This document shows positions 21,482-31,917 of a stretch of 64,000 bases of DNA, piece after piece; position 1 is the first letter of the stretch; each line of letters opens with the position of its first letter. The notes under the pieces are model-generated. The model was not told the origin of the DNA. It worked only from the letters and a program-made list of their open reading frames with translations, and made no database searches. Source of the stretch: Pseudophaeomoniella oleicola. Its lineage: Eukaryota > Ascomycota > Eurotiomycetes > Phaeomoniellales > Phaeomoniellaceae. The stretch lies in contig QWDQ01000078.1 in NCBI GenBank assembly GCA_003868215.1, positions 1 through 64,000 of the forward strand, in the 5' to 3' direction. The position numbers and the translations under genes are program-made.

Positions 21482-23376
21482 TCAGTGGTGAGGAATGTAT
21501 GGTGAGCTCATTTGTGGATCCATGGGCATCAGTGTGTTTCCTGCTGCAACGGCTGCAGCTGCTGCCATATGTTGTGGAAGTGTGCTTGTCATTGGTGTCC
21601 CCAGACCATTCAAGTTCATAGTAGACAAAATTTGTGCAGGTGTAGGCTGTTGTGTACTAGTATTGCTTGGGATTTGCTCCGGCTGTGGTGATGCTGTTCT
21701 CGCCGCTCTTAGTGACTTCTTGATTGCTTCAACGGCAGCAACAACATCGGCTGTCTTTCCTACCGCTCCGAATATCCCTCCCTCCATCTTGACGGACTCA
21801 AGAGCACTAAAGTGTAAGCTGGCTTCCGCAGCCTGGGTTGCATCTTCCAGAATTAAGCAGTCAAAGCCTCTGTCGTTTGCTTCACGCATTGTGGTTGAGA
21901 CACAGACGTCGGTCGTAACACCAGCAATGACTAAGTTCTTAACCCCCTTGATGCGAAGTAACAATTCGAAGTCAGTGTGGGCGAATGCTCCTCGTCCAGG
22001 CTTGTCGATGACAGGCTCTCCCTCGATCGGGTATAGCTCAGGAATGGTATCATGGCCAGCCTCACCGCGGACAAGAAGCCGACCTAGCGGGCCTTGGTCA
22101 CCAATGCCGATTCCCGTCGGGTTATTCTTCGAGCGAAAACGTTCGCGATCAGACAAGGTGGACAGATCTGGTCGATGGCCTAGTCAAGTCAGTCAAAAAC
22201 AATAGCCGCTTTACGTGAAGCCAGACCTTCTCTAGTATGGTATACGGGAAATCCTGCACTCCTAAAAGCCGAAAGGACACTCATGAGGTTCGGAATGATT
22301 GCGCGAACAGGCTCTACGGAGTACCCCTGGGCTGTAAGATAGCCACCCTCTTCACAGACTGGGAACTTTGATCAGTACAACAGATGATGTAATGGTGCAA
22401 ATACACTTACAATCACGTTGCATGTCGATTATTACCAAAGCAGTAGAGTAAGGATTGATGTTTGTCGCCGCTGGCCAGTCGTAAGGTATGGCAGGGATCG
22501 AACCTTTCTTGTGTCGACGAGCGCTGGGCTGTGCAGCACTGATCACTTCATTCGGCGGGTGATTGTGATGAGCATTGAGAACGTGGAGCGCCCACATACC
22601 ATTCTCGCAGATAGCTTGCAAGGAAAATGGGCAGTTGACAAGGCGGCTACTTCGTTTTCGTTTCCTGGTCTCTTCGGTCAAGCCATTCCGAGGCCGATAG
22701 GTACCGCCTTTATCACATCGAAGCCATACCTTGGCAACCCTATGAGGTTTAGATGGGGTGGGTATGGAGGACGTCTTTACGACGATGTTGTATCCATGTC
22801 GTCGGCCAAACTCTTGTACATCAACCATGAGAGCTTGTTTATCGGGGTAGGTCCTCTCTTGAGGGCAAGGAAGCTCGTAGACCATGTCATCTTGCCTGGA
22901 TTGGTCGAGACCACCATCGTAGTCACCCTGGGCATCGGCATTTGAGTCAGGACTCGACATTTCGCTGTCAGACTCAGACGGAGGGGTCCCCGGGATATTG
23001 GAACCTTCACTATCAGACCTGCCATGAGTCAAACGAGGTCAGCATATCATCTATCAGTACGAGGCCAGCGTCCAGGACACGACTCGAGTTCATAGCTTCT
23101 CTCAAAGGATATAGGAGATGTATGTACATTGTGTCAGATGTCCGGCAGTGAATTTTCAGGGGAGTCTGGCCCGATTCGGTAGCAAGAGTGCGTGGCCGTT
23201 ACGTGGATTATGGGATGATGGGGTTGTGCGTGGCGATATGTTGATAGTCTCGAGGGTAACCAGCCGCTACACTTCGAGATCGCCACGACGAACTCAAGGA
23301 AATGTGAAGAGAGAAACAAGAAGAGATTCTGCAGTACTTACCTGATGCAAAGATGAGATCTTGAGTACTTTATCAT
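21482..23376 (-). CDS. FAR1-type DNA-binding domain fused to isochorismatase-like hydrolase
   Basis: Exons 23376-23342, 23018-22411, 22358-22227 and 22179-21482 give 490 aa; introns are 323, 52 and 47 nt. Residues 78-168 carry a FAR1/WRKY-GCM1-like fold with zinc ligands C113, C141, H163 and H165, as in Mutator-type transposase DNA-binding domains. Residues about 200-380 are a cysteine hydrolase with the full catalytic triad: D210 (ALVIIDMQRDF), K318 (VIDKPGRGAF) and C351 (GVTTDVCVSTT), closest in style to ureidoacrylate/biuret-type amidohydrolases. The tail is rich in Gln, Pro, Thr, Met and Ala. The first 35-nt exon (ATG 23376) is the weakest part of the model; translation could start lower, at the Met of EMSSPDS. 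It is divergent from NUDE across 568 bp. Which reaction it catalyses, and whether it binds DNA, is unknown. Confidence 0.85.
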
Positions 23377-23944
23377 ATAATAGCGACCATCCTTTCACCG
23401 GAGAGACTGGAATTGATATCGCGATGATCCACGTGCGGCTCGGAGAGAATGATTGCCAAGTGGAGGCGCTCTGTGGATAATCTTTACTCCGAAGCGACTG
23501 TCAGAAAGTCATCGCCCACTACATCCGCATCTGGTTAGGGCCTTGGCGACCGTTCTCCTGAGTTACCGCGGGTTTGTTGACAAACCGGCGTCATTTGTTT
23601 CCACCAGATCATACTACGACGATAAACACGACAACGAGGGCTACACGGCTGCCCATAATATCAAGAGGAGGGATTAAGATAGAAGAACAAAGTTATAAGG
23701 GAATTCGCCATATCGTAGCCAGGGTATCATTCCGACATCCCGCACAGCATCATCGCCATCTACGACACCGACATTAAGAGTTTGTGAATGCGACTGCCTG
23801 CGACACAAGGCGCCAAGTGCCGACCTCAGCCTTATCACCATCATATCTTAACGACTTATAGAGTTGTTACAGACATATTGACTACCCACGGCATCTTCAT
23901 ACAGTATTACTGTTTCTGGCGCCTCAGCAAGTAGCGCCGCTGTC
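23377..23944. promoter_or_regulatory. Divergent promoter region, fusion gene / NUDE
   Basis: These 568 bp separate two genes transcribed away from each other. No TATA box or clear operator is visible and there is no supported ORF. Confidence 0.4.
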
Positions 23945-25771
23945 ATGGCGCTTTCAGACGATGTGCCGTCATCCCCACCAGGACCAACGGCGTCGGCTGA
24001 TGATGCAATCGCCTACTACAAAGCACAATATGAGGCGCTCGAATCTGAACTTGCAGATTTCCAGGAGACCAGTCGTGCACTTGAGGCCGATTTAGAGAAG
24101 GATATTGAGGCGTCTGAGAAGCGTGAGCGGCAACTGAGGGAGAAAGCAGAAAACTTGCAATATGAGGTTGATGAATGGAAGGTAGTGTTTGGCTAGACTT
24201 CAGAAGTTCAGCCGCTTACATGTTAACAGGCCAAATACAAACAAGCCAAATCAGAGTCAGGCTCGGTGCAGAACAAACTCCAGAAAGAGATTACGACCTT
24301 GCGCGATCAAAACCGTACGCTACAGCTAAAGCTTAGAGATATTGAAGTCGCAAACGATGACTTCGAACGGAAGGCGCGTCACACCGAGTCATCACTAGAG
24401 GACCTGGAGTCGAAATACAACGTCGCGATTGAACGTGGTGTGATGCTCGAGGAGGAGATGAGAGTAGGTGAGCAAGAGAGAGAGCAGCTCAGGATAGAAG
24501 CTCAAAGACTGAGGGATGAGCTCTCGGATTTAAGAATCGAAACGGACATCATCAAAGAAAAATTGCGACATACCGAGGAAGCTCAAGCAATGATGACATC
24601 GCATCCCTCATTGGAACCAATTGCCGTGCCCCAGTCTCCACGCTCGGAACAGTCACAAGCAACATCTGCATCCTCGCCTATCATTCACACACCCCCAACC
24701 AAATCCACGTCGTCTGGTCCATCAGATGTACCTACCCCTCCGTCACCTCCTACGTCTGAAGCATCTGTAAACGCGCCAAAATCATTCGCCACACCCAGTA
24801 TACCAAAGTCAAGAATATCGATAAACAACAACGCAACCCCACGGCCGAATACAACGTCGTCCCGACCACCTGCAAAACACAGCCGAGCACCTTCCATACC
24901 GGTGACGTCCGGCAGATCCACTCCTTCTATGAATTACCGTACCAGCTTATCCAGACCAATGGCAGCACCAAGGCAACCAGGGCTTCCGCAATCTAATTCT
25001 ATCTATCAATTGCGAAACCTGCGTGGGAAAATGGCAAAGCTCGAGGAACGCGTACATTCGGCGCGCTCCAAGCTTCCAGCTCCAATTACAACCCCTCCAC
25101 GAGCTTCTCCGCGGAGCGGTTCAGCGCTAGGCCACAACATTCCTTCGAGCGTGACGGTCCGCTCCAGCCGCAGACGCACCGGCACAAGTAGTATCAATGG
25201 TGCTACATCTCTACCATACTCTGATGCAACAGTAGAAGACACTCCGTCCCTTCGGCAGAAATCGTCCCGTCTCTCCTTCAATCGTCCTCCTCCAACCCCC
25301 AGCGCGTCCTCCCGCCCAACTTCACGTACCTCTAATTTTTCATCTTCCACAAATAATCGTCAATCGGGACTTTACACTCACGCCCGTCCAGGATCTCGGC
25401 AATCGGTGTCAGGGGCGCGCACACCGCTAGGCTTCCATGCACCAAATGCAAGTACGGATCGTATACGGCCCAAGTCTTCACTCAGCACCTACGACGGCGC
25501 AAACGACGATATCGATGAAGAAGTCGTGGATCCCACAGCAGATTCTGCAATTACCCCGACTCCCCGCAGGAGCACATTCAGTCGGACCTCCGATGTCGGC
25601 ATGCCTGAAAGTGCCATTCCAACCCCTGTTGGCTTGAGAAAACGAGAAAGCTTTGGTTCCTCGAGACTACCTGCCCCTACCCGGCGAATAAGCTCGGCAG
25701 GGTTGAATGGTGCAGACAGCCGGCCAGTCAGTCGGACTCAAGGTGCACTAGAGGAAGAAGAAACGTACTAA
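23945..25771 (+). CDS. Nuclear distribution protein NUDE (dynein regulator)
   Basis: Exons 23945-24181 and 24230-25771 give 592 aa; the 48-nt intron ends TTAACAG. Residues about 20-205 form a long coiled coil beginning DDAIAYYKAQYEALESELAD and continuing EEWK-like into AKYKQAKSESGSVQNKLQKE and RDQNRTLQLKLRDIE, the conserved NUDE block. The rest is Ser/Thr/Pro/Arg-rich and disordered, as usual for fungal NUDE, with RGKMAKLEERVHSARSKLP near the middle. In filamentous fungi NUDE binds LIS1 (NudF) and dynein at microtubule plus ends and supports nuclear migration. The length fits the family. Confidence 0.9.
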
Positions 25772-26939
25772 TAACCAAGTTCCTGTCACATCCATTAGGA
25801 TGAACAGATAATTTTTCTGTGCATATTTGTTTTCAACGACCGCATGATGAACATATAGAGCGAGATGCGAAGGCCAAAGGCTCTGAACCGGGAACACAAG
25901 GCGTACTTATACTGCCAGGGCTTGAAACTACTGGGAACTGGGTTTTTGGGTCTGGAAATTGGGGGAAAGTTTTTTGTGCAGGTCACAGACACACACACAC
26001 ACACACACACACAGCGAGAGAGAGGACTTTGGGCGGCGAAATGTTTTTCGAATTTTCGAACGTGGAACTGTCTTGGACCACAAATTTCCTTTTGTTCGCC
26101 AAACGAAATCAATTCGTTCTCATGAAACGTTTTTATGCTCTGTAAATAGACAGGTTGGTGGTGGTGGTGGTGGTAGTGGTGTTGTCCTTTGGGGTGGGGG
26201 AGGGGGGTTGTAGCCCTCGGGCAGTCGTATTGATATGTACAAGGTAGCTACCTAAGTACCAGAGACCGCTTGAATGAGAGAGATTGATGATGATGATGAA
26301 AGTAAGGTTATTGCTTTTGATTGATTATTTCCTTATTTCTTATTTTTGTTTACTTATAGAATTTGCGTTGAGAGCTAACAGGTAGGGACCTAGGTACGTA
26401 GGTACATTATGTACCTTACTGTAGGCATATATGTCTATGAATTTTCCGTTACGGTCGTGGTTTAGTAATAGTATCAGGGGGTAGAGATCAGGTCTGCTAC
26501 CTAGGTAAATATGTCTTGAATTGAAGTAATTAGATACCTAGGTTGTTTGATATTTCTGTTCCTTTGATTGGCTGACTCTTGAGAGTGGAAGAGTCCTCTT
26601 TCGGGGTAGTCGCCCATGTAGTTCTCGAAGCAGCGGTTCTGGTTCGCTTTTGAAAGGTGAGGGTACGGTGGATGACTGTTGTTGGCTGATGGATGGGAGT
26701 ACGGTAGATGTAATTCGATCGCTCATGGTGTTGTGAGAGCTCTACCGTAGTAGGTGGTTAGTGCAGCCATGGCAGCGGGACCGCGCTGGGTGTGGGCAAC
26801 TGGAGGATAATACCACCATCCTACTCGTGTTGAAAAGAAGACCGAGCTGTTGACAGAAACCACAAGTGCGCAGGCCTGGCTCCCAGTCGTCACGGTCATT
26901 GACCATCACATTATCTTGATGGTTCCTCAAATTTGAAGT
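25772..26939. other. Intergenic region with (AC)12 and TACCTA words
   Basis: An (AC)12 microsatellite lies at 25989-26012. GGTGGT repeats are at 26157-26175 and a G-rich run at 26191-26210. From 26240 to 26545 there are several TAGGTACC/CCTAGG palindromic words. An ATG frame of 62 codons (26726-26538, -) is unrecognised and lies downstream of the Trs20 gene. No RNA gene is seen. Confidence 0.45.
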
Positions 26940-27530
26940 TCATAACCATTTTCTTGCGGCGTTGATAACCCTTTGTCTAAACACTGGACTCTTGACCTCC
27001 ATGCCAATCCTATAGAATGGGTTCATCAAGCACTTAACCCAGTTTTCAAATACCTCTGTCATGAAGCCCCTGATCGCTTCTTCCATTTGTTGGCTGCCTG
27101 GATTCATCCCTCCACGTCCACTTCCTCCCACAACGCTACCTGCCGCTGCTGTGCTTGAGCTCGACGTTGGGGCGTTGGGTTGATACAGCAATAAGAATCT
27201 CACATTTGATCCTGTAAGCCAACAAGTAATATGCGCATTGGTCGGTGGGTAGGTATCAACCGTTTTCAGGTACATGTTGTTGTTGAGCCATTGCACCTCC
27301 TCCACAATGTCAAGCGATGCGTGAACAAGAAACTGGTTCATATACTGGGTTGTTGCAGATGTAGCGGTAGGGTTCCCAGAGGTAGATGCGGCGAGGTTCG
27401 CGATCGCAGCAGAGGAAAAAGTTCGAAAATTAAAATGGGGTTGTCCATCGCCGCCGCCTTTCGAGGTACCGAAGTTATGAGAGAAAAGAGGTTTATCGGT
27501 AGGTGAGAGTAGTGTAAAGTAGTAGGACAT
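26940..27530 (-). CDS. TRAPP complex subunit Trs20/TRAPPC2 (sedlin)
   Basis: Single exon of 196 aa from ATG 27530 (MSYYFTLLSPTDKPLFSHNF). It has the longin-like sedlin fold markers: QFLVHASLDIVEEVQWLNNN, MYLKTVDTY, a middle strand NVRFLLLYQP and the C-terminal helix WVKCLMNPFYRIGMEVKS. It is longer than the ~140-aa animal protein because of two Ser/Gly/Thr-rich inserts (residues about 27-58 and 118-145), which is common in fungi. TRAPP tethers vesicles and activates the Rab Ypt1 at the ER-Golgi step. A few extra in-frame codons upstream lack an ATG. Confidence 0.88.
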   Translation of the reverse strand: MSYYFTLLSPTDKPLFSHNFGTSKGGGDGQPHFNFRTFSSAAIANLAASTSGNPTATSATTQYMNQFLVHASLDIVEEVQWLNNNMYLKTVDTYPPTNAHITCWLTGSNVRFLLLYQPNAPTSSSSTAAAGSVVGGSGRGGMNPGSQQMEEAIRGFMTEVFENWVKCLMNPFYRIGMEVKSPVFRQRVINAARKWL

Positions 27531-27844
27531 GATGAAATTCACGTAGCTGCGACGATGTCCGCGGTGATGATGCGAATCAAAATATACGGTTGAGTTTGAG
27601 CATTTGCCTCTACGCAAATCGTAGACATGTATCCGATCGATCCATGTCCGAACGAAATGAAACAGTACAGTTCAATAGCATGTGCTCGCCGCCTACTGAG
27701 ACTGCTGTTGGATTTGTTTATACCTCAGGTATTACTGTAATTGATGTTATCTTCAAGTCGCAATGCTGAAGTGGGAGCCTCATAGCTCAAGTTCCCCACA
27801 TCGGACCTGTAACAGTCGTGACAATACCTTACCTTACTTTACAT

Positions 27845-27876
<32 letters not shown>

Positions 27877-28209
27877 GCGACTGGTCCTCAGGGAGTCTAC
27901 AAGCGAGTCACTTTGGCAAGCAAATTATCAGACTACTATTACTACCTAGGGTATACAACCTTGTCTTGAAAACATGAATTCGTGTTATCCTACAGCATGG
28001 TTTTCTTCTTTACGACCTTGAAGTTCCGTTCCGACGTATCGGTTATCTAACGCCGTAAGGTCGGTTACGTCAGGAATTGAAAGTCTCGGCGATAAAGTCG
28101 ATGGACATCGTTCAAGCAGATTGATCATATATTGACATACCTCTGCATCCCCGTTCTTTGGAAATATTTCAAGGGTCTTTGCAGTCTCGTGAGGCACAAG
28201 TTCGAAAAT
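27531..28209. repeat. Intergenic region with (CT)13 microsatellite
   Basis: The CT microsatellite lies at 27851-27876 on the plus strand. The rest is the shared flank of divergent genes Trs20 (-) and the ABM-like gene (+). The minus frame at 27985-28284 has no support. Confidence 0.55.
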
Positions 28210-28967
28210 ATGGCTACTGAAATTGCCGTCATTCCTTTGCAAAACAACAAGTCTCCTGCGGATGCCAACAGTCCTACTGGTCAAGCATGGAAGGATTGTA
28301 TGAGCATGCTAACCGTACAAGATGGCTTTCAAAGGTGCTACTGGGGCACAGAAGTCGAGAACGTCAACACGCTTGAGCTGTTCGTAGACTGGGACAGCGT
28401 CGAATCTCACAAGAAGTTCATGGCTTCCCCGTCTGTATACCCCACTCGGCATCTCCCCGGTCTAGTATTGACAATGGAACCAGTGAATATACACCGTTCA
28501 TGGAGCGATTCGGCTCAATAATCGCTGGCGGTCCAACACTGTACCACGCGCATTTTCAACCTCATCCAGCAACCACGGCGCTGAGTGACACCTCTGCACC
28601 CGTAACGGAGGTTCTCCGAGTCTACCTTCCCACGTCATATTCCGAAAGTGACCAGCAACAAATGGAAGCGAGCGTAAAGAAGCTCATTGCTGTCATTGAA
28701 GAAAAGGCAGAGGCATACAAAGGCTCGGCAGGTGGCTGGGTCGAGGAAGAGGTAGACATTCCCGGCACCTCCGACAAAGCCAAGCTATATATCGCAGTCC
28801 TTGGCTGGTCGTCAGTCGAGGCACATAACGCATTCCGAGACACGCCAGACTTCAAAGATAACATCCACCATCTCAGAGGGATAAAGGATCTGAAGAAAAC
28901 GAGCTTGGTCCATGTCTCGTTCATGGAGATACAACGCGAAGGCGGCGTAGGAGATCCGACTCCCTAG
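28210..28967 (+). CDS. Two-domain ABM-like (dimeric alpha/beta barrel) protein
   Basis: Exons 28210-28430 and 28484-28967 give 234 aa. The donor GTCTGT at 28431 and acceptor CAG at 28483 join FMASP to EYTPFMERFGS in frame. Without this 53-nt intron the two halves appear shifted, which could be mistaken for a frameshift. Two similar units are seen: LELFVDWDSVESHKKFMASP followed by TLYHAHFQPHP, and KLYIAVLGWSSVEAHNAFRD followed by SLVHVSFMEIQ. This W-x-S-x-E-x-H pattern is typical of antibiotic-biosynthesis-monooxygenase-like ferredoxin folds. No signal peptide. The substrate is unknown; roles in fungi range from small-molecule oxidation to stress response. Confidence 0.75.
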
Positions 28968-29567
28968 AACGTCAACTATACTGCTCAGAGTGGTCTCCAG
29001 GTGCTCAGAGGACCAGGAAGGAGAGATAAACGCACTTCTTGATAAATATCCCACCGATCACGTAGAGGTTGCCTAAGACTCGGATTTCTCGAGATCGCAT
29101 AGAATCGCGAATAGAGAGCCAGATCTACCCATCCTGCAGGGCGAGCATTCTGCTTTGGATATAGAACGACGAATTTTACTAGACCCCGCTCAATGATGTA
29201 CGCTTATAGAATCAATCTCACGTCATGATATACTTTCCCAAACAGGTAGTCAATCGTGCACGGACATCTGGGCTTTCCACAGACTAGCGGATCACAAACC
29301 TCCCCATCCATCATCACTTGGAATGTCAGAAAAAGAAGGGGTCCTCAATACTTAATGATTCCATCTATGCATCATATTGAAGCCTATGTTACTGTACCTG
29401 CTCTATCTATATCCAATGGGAAGTGGTGAAATGGACACCGGCAGCAGCCCAATATCTTCCCGTCGGCTTGAGAGGGTTCCGCGACGATGTGCTTGGAAAT
29501 CTATACAAAACTTGTTTGAGGAGTATCAGAACCAAAGACGTAGGTTTTGATGGACAAAGCCTACCCG
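28968..29567. other. Intergenic region between convergent genes
   Basis: This 600-bp stretch lies between the ABM-like gene (+) and the MFS transporter (-). No ORF with family resemblance, repeat or RNA gene is seen. Confidence 0.5.
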
Positions 29568-31266
29568 TCACAGCTTTGGAGGGAACTTGACGCGCAAATA
29601 CTCGCCATAGCGGTAGAACAAAAATGGGAAAGGAGTGAATGCCAGGGCCAAGAATCCCAGCAAACTGTTTCCCCAGCCCAGACCGAGCGCGGCGTACAGA
29701 TGAGGGCCGGCGAGGGGGATGAATGCTGACGCGAGACATCGGAGCACTGTGTTAGCAGCGAGGGCAGAGGCCGCTGCTTTAGAGCCGAAGGCGTCGACTA
29801 GGTATATTTGAGTAGGAATCTGGACGGGTTGAGTCGATCAGTCAAAGCGAAGGTGTAGGAGATCGGCTATTTACTCACCATGACGAATAGTGCCCCAAAG
29901 CCTATGAAGGAAGTCCCGAGTATAGGTACAATCCAGTGAGTACGTGCTTGTGCGCTCCATCCATACCAGAAGAATCCGATGGGAATGGTGGGTGAGAATG
30001 CTACCATGAGCGGCAACCTGTCCTCCGGTTTCGACGCCCTTTTTGCTGCCTTTTGTTTCAAAATTCTGTCGCTTAGACGTCCGAAGACGAGCACGCCAAT
30101 GAACATGCTGATACCCAGGCCGAGGTAGCTGAGACCGGAGATGCCAGTGTTGAAGCCATATTGTTCCCGGAAAACAATGGCAAAGGTGGTGAAGAGCAGA
30201 AAGATGCAACCAAAAACAAAGGCAACGTATATCGATAAGAGCAGGACCACTGGCGATGTGAATAGTATTTTGGCTGACCGAACTGAAACAGTCGTAAACA
30301 GTTCCCTTGGGCTGCGTTTCAGATCGCCTTTCACAGAAAGGGCAGGGTTATTTGTCTCTTTCCGGAGGCGTGCGGCCTTCCGTTCGAGGATAGTTTTGGC
30401 AAAGGTCTCGCGCATAAAGAGCACCATCGCGACAGCGACGATTCCGGACTATCTTGGTGTCAGTGAAAGTGAGACCACAAAAAGGGTCATTGATGCTGAC
30501 CAGTATCGCAATTAGCCAAAATGTCCACCGCCATCCAATCGTTTCTGCCATAAAACCTCCAGCTATTGGACCTATCACAGGTCCCAGAACGGGGCCTAGA
30601 GCATATGCGCCCATGGCACGTCCTCGCTCATGCACAGGCATGACGTCTGCAATAGTGCCGCCCCCAATGGTAAGAGGCGCAGATGCCACAACACCCGCAA
30701 TGAAGCGGAATGCAAGAAACATCCCAATACTCGTACTTTTTGCGCAGCCAATCGTGAACCCAAAATATATGATCATGCAGGGAAGATAGATAATCTGCCG
30801 TCCATACAGTTCCGAGAGCGGTGCAAGAAGGAGAGGACCGAAGGCCAAGCCGAGCATGTATATGCTCACTGTAAATGTTCCAACTGTGGAACTGGTGACA
30901 TCGAACTCGGCCATTAATTTTGCTTCGCCGGGTGCAAACATAGTGGCTGCAAGATTGCTAATACGCATATCAGTACATCAATCATCTAAGACAATCCCAA
31001 TCAAGTCCTACTCACACAACTAACGTCGTGACGCTTATCATTACCACGTGGCCAAATCGTTTTGCTCGGGACCAGTTATGAGGATTCTCTGGATCGTCAG
31101 GTCCATCCCAATCTACCACATTCGGGTCGGTCGACTTCTCTGGCACTTGAATTGATGACTGCATCTCGAAGTCTCGAGGGCCTTGGGGTGAGGTAGCAAG
31201 TTTTGATCTCATCTCATCCCCAACGGATGAGGAATCAGTAGTGGTATCATGGGGATCCTCTGTCAT
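29568..31266 (-). CDS. MFS transporter, DHA1 drug/polyamine:H+ antiporter type
   Basis: Exons 31266-31016, 30957-30501, 30448-29879 and 29819-29568 give 509 aa. Introns are 58, 52 and 59 nt and all joins keep frame (VVNLAATMFAPGE, LIAILSGIVAVA, FVMIPTQIYLV). The N-terminal cytoplasmic part ends with DDPENPHNWSRAKR, the usual lead into TM1 of this family. Motifs LAPLSELYGRQIIYLP (motif A region), AFRFIAGVVASAPLTIGGG and GPVLGPVIGPIAGGF (antiporter motif C) are present, and twelve membrane segments are expected. The family exports drugs, polyamines or toxic metabolites at the plasma membrane. A TATATATA stretch at about 31340-31360 lies 75-95 bp upstream of the ATG. The gene is divergent from the Zn2Cys6 regulator, a common pairing of exporter and controller. 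Confidence 0.88.
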
Positions 31267-31917
31267 CGTGCCTGTTTTGCTGAGTAGAGGGTAACAGAAG
31301 TGCAGCAAAGTAATGTATCAAAGCACTGGCAGCCGGGAGACTATATATACATATATATAGGCTCTGAGAAGTCGCTGGACGCTCCACACGGCCTTCTGGT
31401 TGCTCCCAAGCTACTTGGCCGAGACAACCCTACTCTAACTGGCCATCCACGCGCAGGCATCGTACCGTAATTGGAGCGGCGGAACTAAATACTTGGTGCA
31501 AGTTTACCATTGATTGTTGCATTATGATGTTTGGCTGTACGTACTACGTAGTATATCTGTGGGGTATCATTCCGGAAGGAGTATCGGACGGTCGGTCGGT
31601 CGGACGGTCGGCGTTGGGTTGATCATCTTCCCCGTGTTTCTCTCTTTGTTCTTCTGGTCTGTCATAAACATCACGGTATTCTACTATTCGGATGATGAAC
31701 ATTGTAGATCCAATCCCGAGTCCGCATGCTACAATATCTGAGCTTTGTCATTGATTGCATAAATCATATTGACGCCCCCAGCCCACGAATCATACTTGTG
31801 TGTGGAGCTTAGATGAGATCTAGTTCATCTCGGAACGGATTCATATCCGAGCTTGTGATGCTGAGAATCAATATAATCTGAACCTGTCTCATCCTTACTC
31901 GTTGTCCTAGGAACGTT
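31267..31917. promoter_or_regulatory. Divergent promoter of MFS transporter and Zn2Cys6 regulator
   Basis: These 651 bp separate the two start codons. A TATA-like stretch (31340-31360) serves the minus-strand transporter. At 31585-31611 there are seven CGG triplets starting every 4 bp (31585, 31589, 31593, 31597, 31601, 31605, 31609). CGG is the half-site bound by Zn2Cys6 proteins. A palindromic TACTACGTAGTA word lies at about 31542-31553. Binding by the adjacent regulator is an inference. Confidence 0.55.
31585..31611 (+). promoter_or_regulatory. Direct CGG-triplet array (candidate Zn2Cys6 binding cluster)
   Basis: Seven CGG triplets occur at exact 4-bp steps on the plus strand. The array is about 307 bp upstream of the regulator start and 319 bp upstream of the transporter start, near the middle of their shared promoter. 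Zn2Cys6 proteins recognise CGG half-sites as monomers or dimers. Confidence 0.5.

Noticed and set aside
26538-26726. 62-codon ATG ORF downstream of Trs20
   Set aside because: Too short, no family resemblance, and it may be part of the Trs20 3' UTR.
28132-28967. Frameshifted pseudogene in the ABM-like locus
   Set aside because: A GT..AG intron of 53 nt restores the frame with a conserved join, so no mutation is needed.
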